NCBI GenBank assembly: GCA_963702495.1
Contig: CAVPDA010000019.1
Coordinates: 262,928-326,927 of the forward strand
Direction: 5' to 3'
Length of the DNA: 64,000 nucleotides
Source: CAVPDA01 sp963702495
GTDB lineage: Bacteria > Pseudomonadota > Gammaproteobacteria > Burkholderiales > Rhodocyclaceae
Below the pieces are notes generated by a model. The model was not told the origin of the DNA and ran no database searches. It saw nothing but the letters and a program-made list of their open reading frames with translations. Positions 1 to 7,994 of this stretch are shown here, one piece after another. A program made the translations under genes and the position numbers. Numbering within the stretch: position 1 is the first letter of the stretch; the number at the start of each line of letters is the position of its first letter.

Positions 1-654
1 GCGGTAGAACTCGAGGCTGCGCTCGGTGTCGGCGACGGTGATGGCCGTGTGATCGATGCCGAGAAACAGCCTGCCGGAGGCCGCCTGCCACTTCGGATTG
101 CCCTTGCCCGGCGGAAACTGCAGCAGTTCCAGGGGATGGCCGTCCGGGTCGCGGAACTTGAACGCCCGGATGCCGGCGGCCGCGGCGTTGGAGGCGGGAA
201 TGGTCTGGGGTGCGCCGGAGATGGCCTGCACCGGGAAGCCGGAAAGATGCGCGTGGGCCCGGTCCATGTCGCTCACCACCACCGCGAAGTGCTGGAACCA
301 CAGGTCGTTGGCGCGGCTGTCCGTCGGAATCGGCCGTCCCGCCGGGCTCAGGTACTGCTCCAGTTCGATGCTCTCGTCGCCGAGGCGCAGGGTCGCGCTG
401 CGCACGCGCGCGCCGGAGATGCCTGTCGCATCGTCACGGCTGCGATCGTCGATGAGATGCTCCGATACCTTGCTGAATCCCAGCGCCGACTCGTAGAAGG
501 CGACCGAGCGGTCGAGGTCGGACACGCTCAGCACGATGCTCCTGACTTCCAGCGCCCGGGCGAACACGGACGACGCAATAAGCCACAGCAGCGTTGCCAG
601 CGCGAAAAGCACAGGCTTAGACGCAACTCTTCCGGATCTGCATTCAAGCGACAT
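1..654 (-). CDS. Secreted double-VOC (glyoxalase/dioxygenase superfamily) protein, partial
   Basis: The gene reads leftwards and runs off the window edge, so the C-terminus is missing. After an N-terminal hydrophobic stretch ending in VFARA (signal peptide, about residues 14-33) comes a first VOC domain (VLSVSDLDRSVAFYE, later FRDPDGHPLELLQF), then a linker and the start of a second VOC domain (GIDHTAITVADTERSLEFYR). These are the standard beta-alpha-beta openings and the D-P-x-G-x-x-x-E metal-site strand of the vicinal oxygen chelate fold. The substrate cannot be told. It is the last gene visible in the minus-strand run that begins with the bufferin operon. The start at 654 is chosen because the signal peptide follows at once; its ribosome site is weak. 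Confidence 0.8.
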   Translation of the reverse strand, partial: MSLECRSGRVASKPVLFALATLLWLIASSVFARALEVRSIVLSVSDLDRSVAFYESALGFSKVSEHLIDDRSRDDATGISGARVRSATLRLGDESIELEQYLSPAGRPIPTDSRANDLWFQHFAVVVSDMDRAHAHLSGFPVQAISGAPQTIPASNAAAAGIRAFKFRDPDGHPLELLQFPPGKGNPKWQAASGRLFLGIDHTAITVADTERSLEFYR

Positions 655-767
655 TTCTCTGGCTCCGCACTGGTGTTGACGTTTCTGACCGTCAGGTTCG
701 ATCGATCGGCTCATGCTCCGTGCCCGCCGCGGCGCCTGCGCGCCGCGGCACGCTCACCCAGGAACGA

Positions 768-1067
768 TCAGCCCGTTCCCTTGCCGCCGATGCCGCTGCT
801 CTCCCATTCCTTCTTGTCGACCATGCCGTCCTTGTTGCGGTCCATCATGTCGAACATGCGCGACTGATAGGCCATGAACTCCTCCTTCGACACCATGTGG
901 TCCTTGTTGCCGTCCATCATGTCCATCATCTTCAGGCTGCTCAGGCTGCGGATGTAGTCCTTGGTGAAGATGTTGCTGCCACCCTCCTCGGCGGCGTGGA
1001 CCGGAACTGCCAGGACGGTGGCGAACATCGCGCCGCAGAGCGCGAGCATGGGTTTGGTGATATTCAT
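768..1067 (-). CDS. Secreted EF-hand calcium-binding protein
   Basis: A 99-residue protein with a signal peptide ending near VHA/AEEGG. Two EF-hand-like loops are visible: DGNKDHMVSKEEF and DRNKDGMVDKKEW, with acidic residues at the loop positions expected to bind calcium and the closing E. Methionine-rich helices (KMMDMMD, MFDMMD) connect them. The likely role is a periplasmic metal-binding or calcium-sensing protein. It lies in the same direction as the bufferin and SDR genes, but a gap of about 100 bases to each neighbour means its own promoter is possible. Function beyond metal binding is inference. Confidence 0.85.
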   Translation of the reverse strand: MNITKPMLALCGAMFATVLAVPVHAAEEGGSNIFTKDYIRSLSSLKMMDMMDGNKDHMVSKEEFMAYQSRMFDMMDRNKDGMVDKKEWESSGIGGKGTG

Positions 1068-1116
1068 CGCATTGCCTCCTTGTCTGTGCTGCAGGTTTAA
1101 AGAAACTTCACGAATC

Positions 1117-1980
1117 TCAGCCGCCCTCCCGAAACTCGGGATAGAGCGTCATGCCGCCGTCCACATAGAGCGTCGCGCCCGTCACGTAGTCGGAGTGGTC
1201 GGATGCGAGCCACACCGCGGCGCGCGCGATGTCGCGCACCTCGCCGACGCGGTAGTAGGGAATCAGCTTCAGCAGCGCCGCCTCGGCCTCCGCCGACTCC
1301 CAGGCCGAGGTGTTGATGGGCGTACGGATGGCGCCGGGAGAGATGGCGTTGACGCGGATCTTCTTCATCGCCAGTTCCTGCGCCATGGTCTTCATCAGCA
1401 TCGCCACCCCGCCCTTGCTCGCGGCATAGTTGGCGTGCCCGGCCCACGGTATGACGTCGTGCACCGAGGAGACGCAGATGATCTTCCCGATGGAGCAGGA
1501 AAGCTGCGGCACGGCGCCGCGGCGCAGGAACTCGCGCACCGCCTCGCGGGCGCACAGGAACTGCCCGGTGAGATTGACGTCGATGACCTTGCGCCACTGG
1601 GTCAGCGTCATCTCGTGCAGCGGCGCGTCCTGTTGCAGGCCGGCGTTGTTCACCAGGATGTCGACGCTGCCGAAGGCGGCGACTGCGCGCCGGAACATGT
1701 CCTGCACCTGTTCCTCGTCGCTGACGTCGGCCTTGATGGCGAGAGCCTTGCCGCCGGTCATGCGGATCTCGTCCACCACCCGCTGGCTGCTCTCGTCGCC
1801 GGCGACGTAATTCACCACCACCGCCGCCCCGGCCTCCGCCAGGCCGCGGGCGATGCCCTCGCCGATGCCGGAGTTGGCTCCGGTGACGATCGCGCGCTGG
1901 CCGTCGAGGGTCGTCTCGCGGATCTTCGCTTCGTGCATCCGCACTTCGCACACGCCGCAGGTCTCGCTCATGTCTCGCAC
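1117..1980 (-). CDS. Short-chain dehydrogenase/reductase, glucose-1-dehydrogenase-like
   Basis: A 287-residue classical SDR. It has the Rossmann motif TGANSGIGEG (TGxxxGIG), the structural NNAG motif, a catalytic Ser in ICVSSVHDVIPWAG and the YAASK (YxxxK) catalytic pair, followed by SPGAIRTPIN and a C-terminal DGGMTLYPEF. The sequence is of the NAD(P)-dependent glucose 1-dehydrogenase/3-oxoacyl reductase type; the substrate is unknown. A 20-30 residue cysteine-containing N-terminal extension precedes the core. It sits 1 base downstream of the doxX stop, so it is almost certainly co-transcribed with that gene. Confidence 0.9.
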   Translation of the reverse strand: MRDMSETCGVCEVRMHEAKIRETTLDGQRAIVTGANSGIGEGIARGLAEAGAAVVVNYVAGDESSQRVVDEIRMTGGKALAIKADVSDEEQVQDMFRRAVAAFGSVDILVNNAGLQQDAPLHEMTLTQWRKVIDVNLTGQFLCAREAVREFLRRGAVPQLSCSIGKIICVSSVHDVIPWAGHANYAASKGGVAMLMKTMAQELAMKKIRVNAISPGAIRTPINTSAWESAEAEAALLKLIPYYRVGEVRDIARAAVWLASDHSDYVTGATLYVDGGMTLYPEFREGG

Positions 1981-1981
1981 C

Positions 1982-2476
1982 TCAGCCCAGCCACTTGCGG
2001 CGGATCAGACGGTCCAGCGACAGCCTGCCTGGTCCGTGCAGGGCCACCACCAGGAGCAGCAGACCCCAGTACTGATGGTCCTTGAGCCCCGCCTCCGACA
2101 GATCCGGGTAGGACACCACCGCCACCGCATTGAGCACGAACAGGCCGAGCGCGGCGAAGCGCGACCCCAGCCCCAGCACCAGCAGCACCGGAAAGAACAG
2201 TTCCGCCCCGGTGCCGAGCCAGGCCGCGATCTCCGGCGGCAGGTAGGGGACCATGTATTCGCTCTCGAACAGGGCGAGCGTGGACGACCAGCTCGCGATC
2301 TTGGTCAGGCCGGCGTTGAAGAACACGCTCGCCAGCAGCACGCGGATGCCGAAGTCCAGCGCCGGGGCGAGCCACTCCTCGGCGACGCCGATCACTGCGC
2401 GCAGCGCCTGCCTCAGGCCCGGACGCGTCGCGCCGGGCGTGCCCAGGCTGCCGCTTCGATTCACTGCGATTTCCAT
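1982..2476 (-). CDS. DoxX-family membrane protein of the bufferin operon
   Basis: A 164-residue protein with four predicted membrane segments (from about residue 45: FGIRVLLASVFFNAGLTKI; AAWLGTGAELFFPVLLVLG; FAALGLFVLNAVAVVSY; YWGLLLLVVALH), typical of the DoxX/SURF4-like family. The start at 2476 is chosen because GAGGAG lies just upstream; longer open frame upstream overlaps bufA and is not used. DoxX-like proteins are commonly encoded with DUF2282/MNIO bufferin genes, where they are thought to handle quinone or thiol redox in the inner membrane. Here it follows bufA by 70 bases. Confidence 0.88.
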   Translation of the reverse strand: MEIAVNRSGSLGTPGATRPGLRQALRAVIGVAEEWLAPALDFGIRVLLASVFFNAGLTKIASWSSTLALFESEYMVPYLPPEIAAWLGTGAELFFPVLLVLGLGSRFAALGLFVLNAVAVVSYPDLSEAGLKDHQYWGLLLLVVALHGPGRLSLDRLIRRKWLG

Positions 2477-2546
2477 TTCGCTCTCCTCAAGGGTGATCGC
2501 CGCTCCCTGTCCGGCGCGCCGCGCCGGACAGGGCCGGGCCTGCTGC

Positions 2547-2843
2547 TTACTTGCCCGCGGCGCCGCCGGGCTTGGCGTGCGCGCTGGTGTTGATGCTGCC
2601 GCCGGCGATCTTTTCGCAGGTGCCCTTGGGCACCAACACCCAGGCCTCCGGGTCGCGGTCCACCTTGGACGTGCCGGCGCAGGAGCTCTTGCTGGTGCCG
2701 CAGTCGTTCTTGCCGGCCTTGACGACGCCGGCGCACTTCTCGTTGTCGCCCGCCGCGGCCAGGGCCTGGCCGCTGCCGGCGACCACACCCAGGGCGATCA
2801 GTCCGGCGATGGCGCTGCGAATCACTTGGTCGGTATTGCTCAT
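2547..2843 (-). CDS. bufA: Bufferin precursor BufA1 (DUF2282), periplasmic metallophore
   Basis: A 98-residue secreted peptide. A signal peptide (about residues 10-31, ending QALA/AAGDNE) is followed by the DUF2282 hallmark of four cysteines, CAGVVKAGKNDCGTSKSSC, then a fifth in KGTCEKI. In characterised bufferins the cysteines of this core are converted by the MNIO BufB with BufC into thiooxazole-type heterocycles that bind copper in the periplasm. Both enzymes are encoded just upstream, so this is the expected substrate. There is a clear ribosome site (AAGGAGAG) before the ATG. Confidence 0.93.
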   Translation of the reverse strand: MSNTDQVIRSAIAGLIALGVVAGSGQALAAAGDNEKCAGVVKAGKNDCGTSKSSCAGTSKVDRDPEAWVLVPKGTCEKIAGGSINTSAHAKPGGAAGK

Positions 2844-2877
2844 GGTTTGCTCTCCTTACAGGTTGTGGTGAAAAAAC

Positions 2878-3345
2878 TCAGGCCGTGGCGCGGCCGCCGA
2901 TGCCGCCGAGCGGATCGAAGGGGGATACCTGCTGCCGGCTGCCGCTGTCGGCCACGACCAGCGGCGCATTCGAGCGCGCCGTGCCTGCGCCGCCGATGCC
3001 GCCGAGGGAGTCCCACGGCGTGTGCGGCCGCTGGCCGTCGTGCAGGGCGAGCACGGTCGCGGACTCGAGGCGCGCGGTACCCTGGCCGCCGATGCCGCCC
3101 AGCGATCCGAAGGGCGACGAGGAGCGGGCACGATCGTCCGACGCGACGACGATTACGGAGTCGGCCCGCGCCGTATTCCGCCCGCCGATGCCCCCCAGCG
3201 ACTCGTACGGCGACGACTGCTGCTGGCCGCCGTCGGCGACGGTGGTCGGCGCGCTCACCTGCGCCGGCGCGGCGGATGCCAGCGACGCCAACGCCAGGGC
3301 GATCGCTGCGGTCAGGGATTTCGCTGTTGCTTGGCTGCCATTCAT
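2878..3345 (-). CDS. Secreted protein with four SP-aromatic-LGGIGG repeats, unknown function
   Basis: A 155-residue protein that I do not recognise. A signal peptide (TAAIALALASLASAAPAQ) leads into four near-tandem units of about 31-33 residues. Each opens with S/T-P-[YFW]-x-x-LGGIGG, continues x-x-TAR and then a VxA-D segment; the fourth unit stops at GGRATA. There is no cysteine at all, so it is not a bufferin of the known type. It sits between bufC and bufA, co-directional, with a GAGGAG ribosome site. The repeats look like repeated core segments of a modified peptide, or a glycine-rich structural/adhesive secreted protein. The first idea is inference from the neighbouring MNIO. Confidence 0.8.
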   Translation of the reverse strand: MNGSQATAKSLTAAIALALASLASAAPAQVSAPTTVADGGQQQSSPYESLGGIGGRNTARADSVIVVASDDRARSSSPFGSLGGIGGQGTARLESATVLALHDGQRPHTPWDSLGGIGGAGTARSNAPLVVADSGSRQQVSPFDPLGGIGGRATA

Positions 3346-3456
3346 TTCGTATCTCCTCGGGTCGGTGGTGTAAGTTTCGGGTAGCCGTTCTAGCTACCGT
3401 GGTTCCAGTATGGGCGGCGAAATTCACGTGCTTATCGCCGAACTTTCACGTTTTCA

Positions 3457-4240
3457 TCACGAGCGGCGGTCCGCGCAATCCACGACGACGGCATCGCCGA
3501 TGCGACGCAGCAGCACGGACTCCAGGCTGAAGTCCGGCGCCTCGGCCTGCGCCGCCTGCAGCGCATCGCGCAGCGGACGGCCCGCTGCAAACGCCTGCAG
3601 CAGGGCGAACTCCGCCGCCTCGACCGCCTCCAGCTCGACCGCGTAGTCGCGGCGCCGGACCAGCAGCCGCACGCCGCCGGCGCCGAGGTCAACCGTCTCG
3701 TCCGCTTCCCTTCCCGGTTGATTGACCTGCCAGATGCGATGCACCGGAAAGCGCGATTCCAGCAGGCGGCACGCCGGATGGAGGGTGAAGGTCAGCAACG
3801 GCAGCTGTCCGGCCGGCACCGCCGCGAGGCGCTCTAACGCCATGGCAGCGTGGTCGGCAGCGTGGAAGGACTCGTGGACGCTCCACTCCAGCCGCGCCAC
3901 GTCGCCGAGATAGGGCAGTCCCGACGCCGGCGGGAAGCCGTCGAGAAAGGCGCCGAACCCGCCGCCGAAGCAGTGCAGATTGCCGTGGCGCGACGGATGC
4001 CGCGGGATGTAGTGATCGGCGGTAAAGCCGAAGAACTCCTCCCCCACCAGCCGCTCCACCACCGGATAGACCTCGCGCAGCGCCTCGCGGTAGTTGTGGA
4101 AGATGTTGTTGCGGTAGATGCCGTGCCGCTGCTCCGGGTCCATGCCGCAGGCATCGATGGCGCCGGCGATCCGCGGGCGCTCCTGCGGCTCGAACACCGC
4201 CCCGGCGAAGGCGAGTCTGCAGCTCACGCAGCGAGGGCAT
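3457..4240 (-). CDS. bufC: Bufferin maturation partner BufC (DUF2063), frameshifted near its start
   Basis: The DUF2063 partner protein delivers the precursor to the MNIO oxidase. The start is taken at 4240, where MPSLRELQTR begins and overlaps the bufB stop, as is usual in this operon. An extra base near 4213 then shifts the frame; removing it joins QTR to FAGAVFEPQERP. The body shows the DUF2063 landmarks: GIYRNNIFHNYREALREVYPVV, GEEFFGFTADHYI, then DVARLEWSVHESFHA. As sequenced, an open frame of 536 residues artificially joins BufB and BufC through two compensating shifts. Confidence 0.85.
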
Positions 4241-5067
4241 GACACTCCTCCAGGATGGCTTGCGCGGTCGGCAGCCTCCTCCAGCAGCACGGCGAAGGCC
4301 GGCAGGTCGGTGTCCCATTCGATCAGGGTCGGCACCGGCCCGCAGCGCTCGACCGCCTCGCGGTAGAGCTGCCACACGTCGCCGCAGACGCGGTTGCCGT
4401 GGGTGTCGATGAGCAGACCGTCCAGGCGGTCGAAACCGGCGAGATGGATCTCGCCCACCGCCCGCGCCGGGATCGCGCGCAGGTAGCGCCGCGCGTCGAA
4501 GCCGTGGTTGCAGGCGCTGACGTAGATGTTATTGACGTCAAGCAGGATGCCGCAGCCGGTGCGCGCCGCCACCTCGGCGACGAAGTCCCACTCGTCGATG
4601 GTGGAATGGCAGAAGCGCAGGTAGCTCGACACGTTCTCCACCAGGATCTGCCGCCCGAGAAAGTCCTGGGCCTCGTCCACATGTGCGCAGACCACCGCCA
4701 GGGCCTCCTCGGTGTAGGGCAGCGGCAGCAGGTCGTTCAGGTGCCGCCCGCCGATGGAACTCCAGCACAGGTGCTCCGACACCAGGCTGGGCTCGACGCG
4801 TTCGATCAGTGCCTGCAGCCGGCGCAGATGCTCTCGGTCGAGACTGTCCGCCGTGCCCAGAGACATGCCGACGCCATGCAGGCTGATCGGGTACTCGGCG
4901 CGGATTCGTTCCAGGTAATGCAGCGGCTGGCCGCCGTCGCCGAAGTAGTTCTCGCTGTGCACCTCGAACCAGCCCACGTCCGGCCCGGTGGCGAGCACTT
5001 CCCGGTAATGGGGCGCGCGCAGCCCGACTCCCGCCCGGGCCGGCACCGCTTGCTTCTGTCCGCCCAC
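4224..5067 (-). CDS. bufB: MNIO-family bufferin oxidase BufB (DUF692), frameshift at the 3' end
   Basis: A multinuclear non-heme iron-dependent oxidase with a TIM-barrel DUF692 fold. Visible landmarks are VGLRAPHYREVL, DVGWFEVHSENYFGDGG, SLHGVGMSLG, SEHLCW, LVENVSSYL, LLDVNNIYVSACNHG, GEIHLAGF and IDTHGNRV; the E, H, D and N residues in these strands are the iron ligands of the family. It oxidises cysteines of the BufA core peptide. The natural C-terminus (AILEECHALAA then TGA at 4224) is in another frame from about 4270, requiring removal of one base. The gene begins 6 bases after the 63-residue gene upstream. Confidence 0.9.
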
Positions 5068-5073
5068 GGCGAC

Positions 5074-5265
5074 TCAGTCCAGATCGAAGGTGCCGAAGTC
5101 GGGCGCGATCATGCCGTCGCGCTCGATGATGCGCGCGACCTCCACCACGTCGCCGGCATACTCGTCGATGGACTGGAACTCCAGGAACTTCAGATAGGCA
5201 CCGGGAAAGTCGAGTTCGCGGTGAGCGGACGAATGGTCGCGATGGGAATTGCCGGATGCGTTCAT
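5074..5265 (-). CDS. Small acidic protein heading the bufferin operon, unknown function
   Basis: A 63-residue protein with an excellent ribosome site (AGGAGGAG, 8 bases before the ATG) placed immediately before bufB. It has no signal peptide, no cysteine and an acidic C-terminus (GTFDLD). The middle (FPGAYLKFLEFQSIDEYAGDVVEVARIIERDG) looks like a compact alpha/beta cytoplasmic protein. I do not recognise the family. Its place as first gene of an MNIO operon suggests a helper or regulator of bufferin maturation, or a second precursor; that is inference. Confidence 0.75.
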   Translation of the reverse strand: MNASGNSHRDHSSAHRELDFPGAYLKFLEFQSIDEYAGDVVEVARIIERDGMIAPDFGTFDLD

Positions 5266-5546
5266 GGCGTGACTCCTCCTGACGGTATCCCTGCGGCGCG
5301 GGGCGCCGGCACGGGGCTTTCAGGAGCGAGTGTCGCCGTCAAAGATCACGCATCGGTCACGGCGCGCTCATGCTTCGGTCACTTTCGGGCGGCATTGCGT
5401 GGGCGCGTGAAGGGAACGCGGCACTCTCGTGGGGCAAAGTGGACAGGGTCGGCGCAGCCACGGCAAGATGACTGCATCCGCGGGCCGGTAGCTTCAAGGT
5501 TCCCACTCCGGTACACAATTCTCGGAGTCGGTGCTGCGGCGAAGTC
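5266..5546. other. Intergenic region upstream of the bufferin operon
   Basis: About 280 bases without a convincing gene. It must hold the minus-strand promoter of the bufferin operon near 5270-5330. It also contains the left copy (5430-5448) of an inverted repeat that reappears at 6852-6870 around the first RAYT block. I could not fix a -35/-10 pair. Confidence 0.5.
5430..5448 (+). repeat. Left inverted repeat bracketing the first RAYT block
   Basis: TGGGGCAAAGTGGACAGGG matches the reverse complement of 6852-6870 (TGGGGCAAAGGGGCCAGGC) at 16 of 19 positions. The two copies enclose a membrane-protein gene and a RAYT transposase and nothing else. Confidence 0.6.
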
Positions 5547-6116
5547 CTATTTGTACGACGCAGGAGAGAGTTCCAGTGCCGCCCAGATGCTGAGGGGAAT
5601 ATAGAGCAGGGTGACAACCTGCTGCACACGCCGCGACCGGCTCCAAAGAAACGCAAGCGGCAGGATGGTCAATGCGCTCAACGATGCACCCAAGCGGGAC
5701 ATGGGCGAGACGCCCCAAAACACCCAGTCCGCGATAGCCGCAAGGACGAAATAGGCGCTCAGCGAGACCAGGGACCAACGCCCATCTCGCTCGAACGAGG
5801 CGGTGAGGCTGTCCTTCTCCGCCAGTTCGGTGGAGGGAAGGACCAGGGCCGCCGAAACGAACAACAGCAGGGTAAGGCACACAAGCGTCAGAAAGGAACC
5901 GAGCGTCCACACCCGGATCAGGCCGGGGAGCTCGATGATTGCCCACCAGAACTGAAGCTGCCAAAGGAAGATGCACCCCGCCCAGGCCAGTGGGATCCAG
6001 TCAAGCTTCGAATGCTTTCTCGACCTGAAGACCGCAACGAATGCGGAAAGCAATCGAGTGACGCCGAGTCCAAGAATCATGGACAGCGCGACCGCGATCC
6101 ATCGAAACGAGTCCAC
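5547..6116 (-). CDS. Five-helix membrane protein, unknown, passenger of a RAYT block
   Basis: A 189-residue integral membrane protein with about five hydrophobic segments (IAVALSMILGLGVTRLLSAF; WIPLAWAGCIFLWQLQFWW; LGSFLTLVCLTLLLFVSAALVL; LSAYFVLAAIADWVFWG; LGASLSALTILPLAFLW). I do not recognise a function. Its base composition is less GC-rich than the flanking bufferin genes, as expected for accessory DNA. The ATG abuts the stop of the RAYT gene read in the same direction, so the two are probably co-transcribed, and both lie between the inverted repeats at 5430 and 6852. Confidence 0.75.
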   Translation of the reverse strand: MDSFRWIAVALSMILGLGVTRLLSAFVAVFRSRKHSKLDWIPLAWAGCIFLWQLQFWWAIIELPGLIRVWTLGSFLTLVCLTLLLFVSAALVLPSTELAEKDSLTASFERDGRWSLVSLSAYFVLAAIADWVFWGVSPMSRLGASLSALTILPLAFLWSRSRRVQQVVTLLYIPLSIWAALELSPASYK

Positions 6117-6824
6117 TTATGACGCCTCCTCTGTCGCCGCCTCCCGCCGCGGCCGCCCGCGCGGCCTCGCTTCGCGCCGCACCCCGGTCATCTTCTCGAT
6201 CCGGGCGTAGAAGCGCTCGTTGCCCAGCGGCTGGTTCTGGTTCAGCGCCAGCCGGATGTCGTCGATCACCGCCCGGTCCAGCGGCGCGCGGAACAGCGCC
6301 CGATAGGCGCCCTGGCGCTCCTTGCCACTGTCACCGAGGGACCGGTACACGCTGTGAGGAATGAGCCGGCTGTCGACCTTCCCCAGGCCGTTCGCCCGGT
6401 AACTGCTCCAGCGGTAATGGGCCGGATCGTCCACCATCGCCGCCCGCACCGGGTTCAGTTCGATGTAGCGCTGGCAGGCGAGCAGGTAGGTCTGCGCCTG
6501 GATCGGCGAGGACTTGTAGCGGCTGTCCCACAGCGTGCCGCTGCGCCGGTAGCTGCGATTGACGTACTGGACGTAGCGCCGCCCCAGCGAGATGACGAGC
6601 CGCGGTACCGCCGCCGCCTGCTTCGGCGTCAGCAGCAGGTGCACGTGGTTGGTCATCAGGACATAGGCGTGCAGCGCACAGCGGTACTCCTCCAGCGCCT
6701 CCCCCAGCCAGTGCAGGTAGCTGAGGTAGTCCTCCTCGCCGAAGAAGCAGGGCTCGCGGTTGTGGCCGCGCTGCACGATGTGCAACGGAACTCCATCCAG
6801 GTGGACGCGCGGGCGGCGGGGCAT
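6117..6824 (-). mobile_element. RAYT (REP-associated tyrosine transposase), copy 1
   Basis: A 235-residue protein of the RAYT branch of IS200/IS605-like Y1 transposases. It opens with the family signature MPRRPRVHLDGVPLHIVQRGHNREPCFF. The HUH metal motif is in VLMTNHVHLLLTP, followed by YVQYVNRSYRRSGTLWDSRYKSS. The candidate catalytic Tyr lies in ACQRYIELNPVRA, and WSSYRANG closes the domain. A basic tail (RPRGRPRREA) may bind DNA. RAYTs act on REP-type hairpin repeats rather than forming a classical IS. A second RAYT lies at 9112-9834. Confidence 0.93.
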
Positions 6825-6851
6825 GGAGGCATGGTAGCATGAATAAAGCGA

Positions 6852-6870
6852 GCCTGGCCCCTTTGCCCCA
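6852..6870 (-). repeat. Right inverted repeat bracketing the first RAYT block
   Basis: Reads TGGGGCAAAGGGGCCAGGC on the minus strand. It is the partner of 5430-5448 in opposite orientation, just upstream of the RAYT start. Confidence 0.6.
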
Positions 6871-6947
6871 CTTTGATCCTCCGTCCCTATCGCGCAGCGT
6901 CCGCGTCGACTGACCGGCTGGGGGCGATCGAGAGCAAGTGCCTCCCC

Positions 6948-7334
6948 TTAGCCTCGCTTCGCCTTCCGCTGACGAAGCACCAATGACAGACGGCCAACAA
7001 TGCCCCCGAGTAACCCTGCCAATGCCGGGAGAAGAATCAGAGCGATCGTTGTAATAGCCCCGAGCACCGCCCACGCTCTGGCCTCAGAACCCCCAAAAGC
7101 GTACGCGTAGGCATTCATTCCTACATATCCGCCAGCGACGAGAACAACGGAAGCAAGGATTCCCTTCTTGAAACCGAACATGAATGCGGCAAGACACAAA
7201 ATGACTTGCGTAACAAGAAAGCCGGTGCCGCTGTCAAAGGGCTCGAATGTGCCCGACACTTCGTACGCCATTCCCCAGCTCAGAGAACCCAGCAGGACGC
7301 CGGTCATCAATGCAATGAGCTTTTCCATGATCAA
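6948..7334 (-). CDS. Small membrane protein, integron cassette gene
   Basis: A 128-residue protein with four hydrophobic segments (LIALMTGVLLGSLSWGMAY; LVTQVILCLAAFMFGF; ILASVVLVAGGYVGMNAYAYAF; AWAVLGAITTIALILLPALAGLLGGIVG) and a basic tail. Function is unknown. Its ATG lies 38 bases after the R' core of the attC-like site at 7372-7470, which is the usual place for a cassette gene. No attC is recognisable after its stop; the RAYT block begins there. Confidence 0.7.
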   Translation of the reverse strand: MIMEKLIALMTGVLLGSLSWGMAYEVSGTFEPFDSGTGFLVTQVILCLAAFMFGFKKGILASVVLVAGGYVGMNAYAYAFGGSEARAWAVLGAITTIALILLPALAGLLGGIVGRLSLVLRQRKAKRG

Positions 7335-7371
7335 GCAGTGGCTATCCGGTCAGAGGATCGATGGATTGATT

Positions 7372-7470
7372 GCCCACCGTTGGAGATGAGCGGCCGCCGG
7401 AGCGGCAAAGCCGCGGAGGTAACCGGCAAGCCCAGCTTGCCGGCGGTCCCTCTCGAATGCCAGGTTGGGG
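7372..7470 (-). other. attC-like recombination site of an integron cassette (degenerate)
   Basis: On the minus strand it starts with an R'' core CCCCAAC (7464-7470) and ends with a degraded R' core GGTGGGC (7372-7378; consensus GTTRRRY). Between them is a GC-rich imperfect inverted repeat containing GACCGCCGGCAAG and CTCCGGCGGCCGC. It closely resembles the better-conserved site at 8522-8616 and lies directly after the stop of the 7553-7954 gene. Confidence 0.6.
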
Positions 7471-7552
7471 AAAGCGCTGGCGGTCGCGCACGATGCTGCC
7501 GGCGGCGTTCGAGGTTGAGCGCCATGTTCGAGCACGATCCAACCTTATTCGT

Positions 7553-7954
7553 CTAGGATACAGCCCGAATGCGACCGGTCTTGAGCAACCACGCCAAGTA
7601 TGCAGCTGCCGTTACATCGTACGTCAGACAGAACGCTGGCCACCAACTCGGTACGCCTGGATTGGATATGACTCTGCTGTGCGCAAGATCGAAAGCGCCG
7701 TGGGCCGCTAGCGCAACCACGACAACCCAAAGCGAGGACCGGAAGCCAAATGCTGCAACCGAGAGGAACACTGTGCCCACCACCGACTCGATCACGAGTG
7801 CGTGCGTGGATGCTCCCATGACCGCGAACAATGCATAGTAGGACGCGATGACAATCGTGACGGTTGGATAAAAGGCACGGTCACGGTCCAAGCCAATGGC
7901 TGTGGCGAACAGTCCTACCGCGAATGCAAGAAGTGCTCCCACAAGTAGTGCCAT
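7553..7954 (-). CDS. Small membrane protein, integron cassette gene
   Basis: A 133-residue protein with about four membrane segments (MALLVGALLAFAVGLFATAIGL; VTIVIASYYALFAVMG; LWVVVVALAAHGAFDLAHS; LTYDVTAAAYLAWLL). The HGAFDLAH motif inside a helix is distinctive, but I cannot name the family. It is read on the cassette strand, follows the BrnT/antitoxin pair by 40 bases and ends about 80 bases before an attC-like site. Base composition is lower in GC than the host genes, consistent with a captured cassette. Confidence 0.7.
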   Translation of the reverse strand: MALLVGALLAFAVGLFATAIGLDRDRAFYPTVTIVIASYYALFAVMGASTHALVIESVVGTVFLSVAAFGFRSSLWVVVVALAAHGAFDLAHSRVISNPGVPSWWPAFCLTYDVTAAAYLAWLLKTGRIRAVS

Positions 7955-7994
7955 GATGCGCTTCCTTGCTCGGTCTGCAACCTGACGTCTGACT

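Noticed and set aside
3457..5067. A single 536-residue BufB-BufC fusion protein
   Set aside because: The native end of BufB and start of BufC are readable in another frame, with overlapping stop and start, so the fusion results from two frameshifts.
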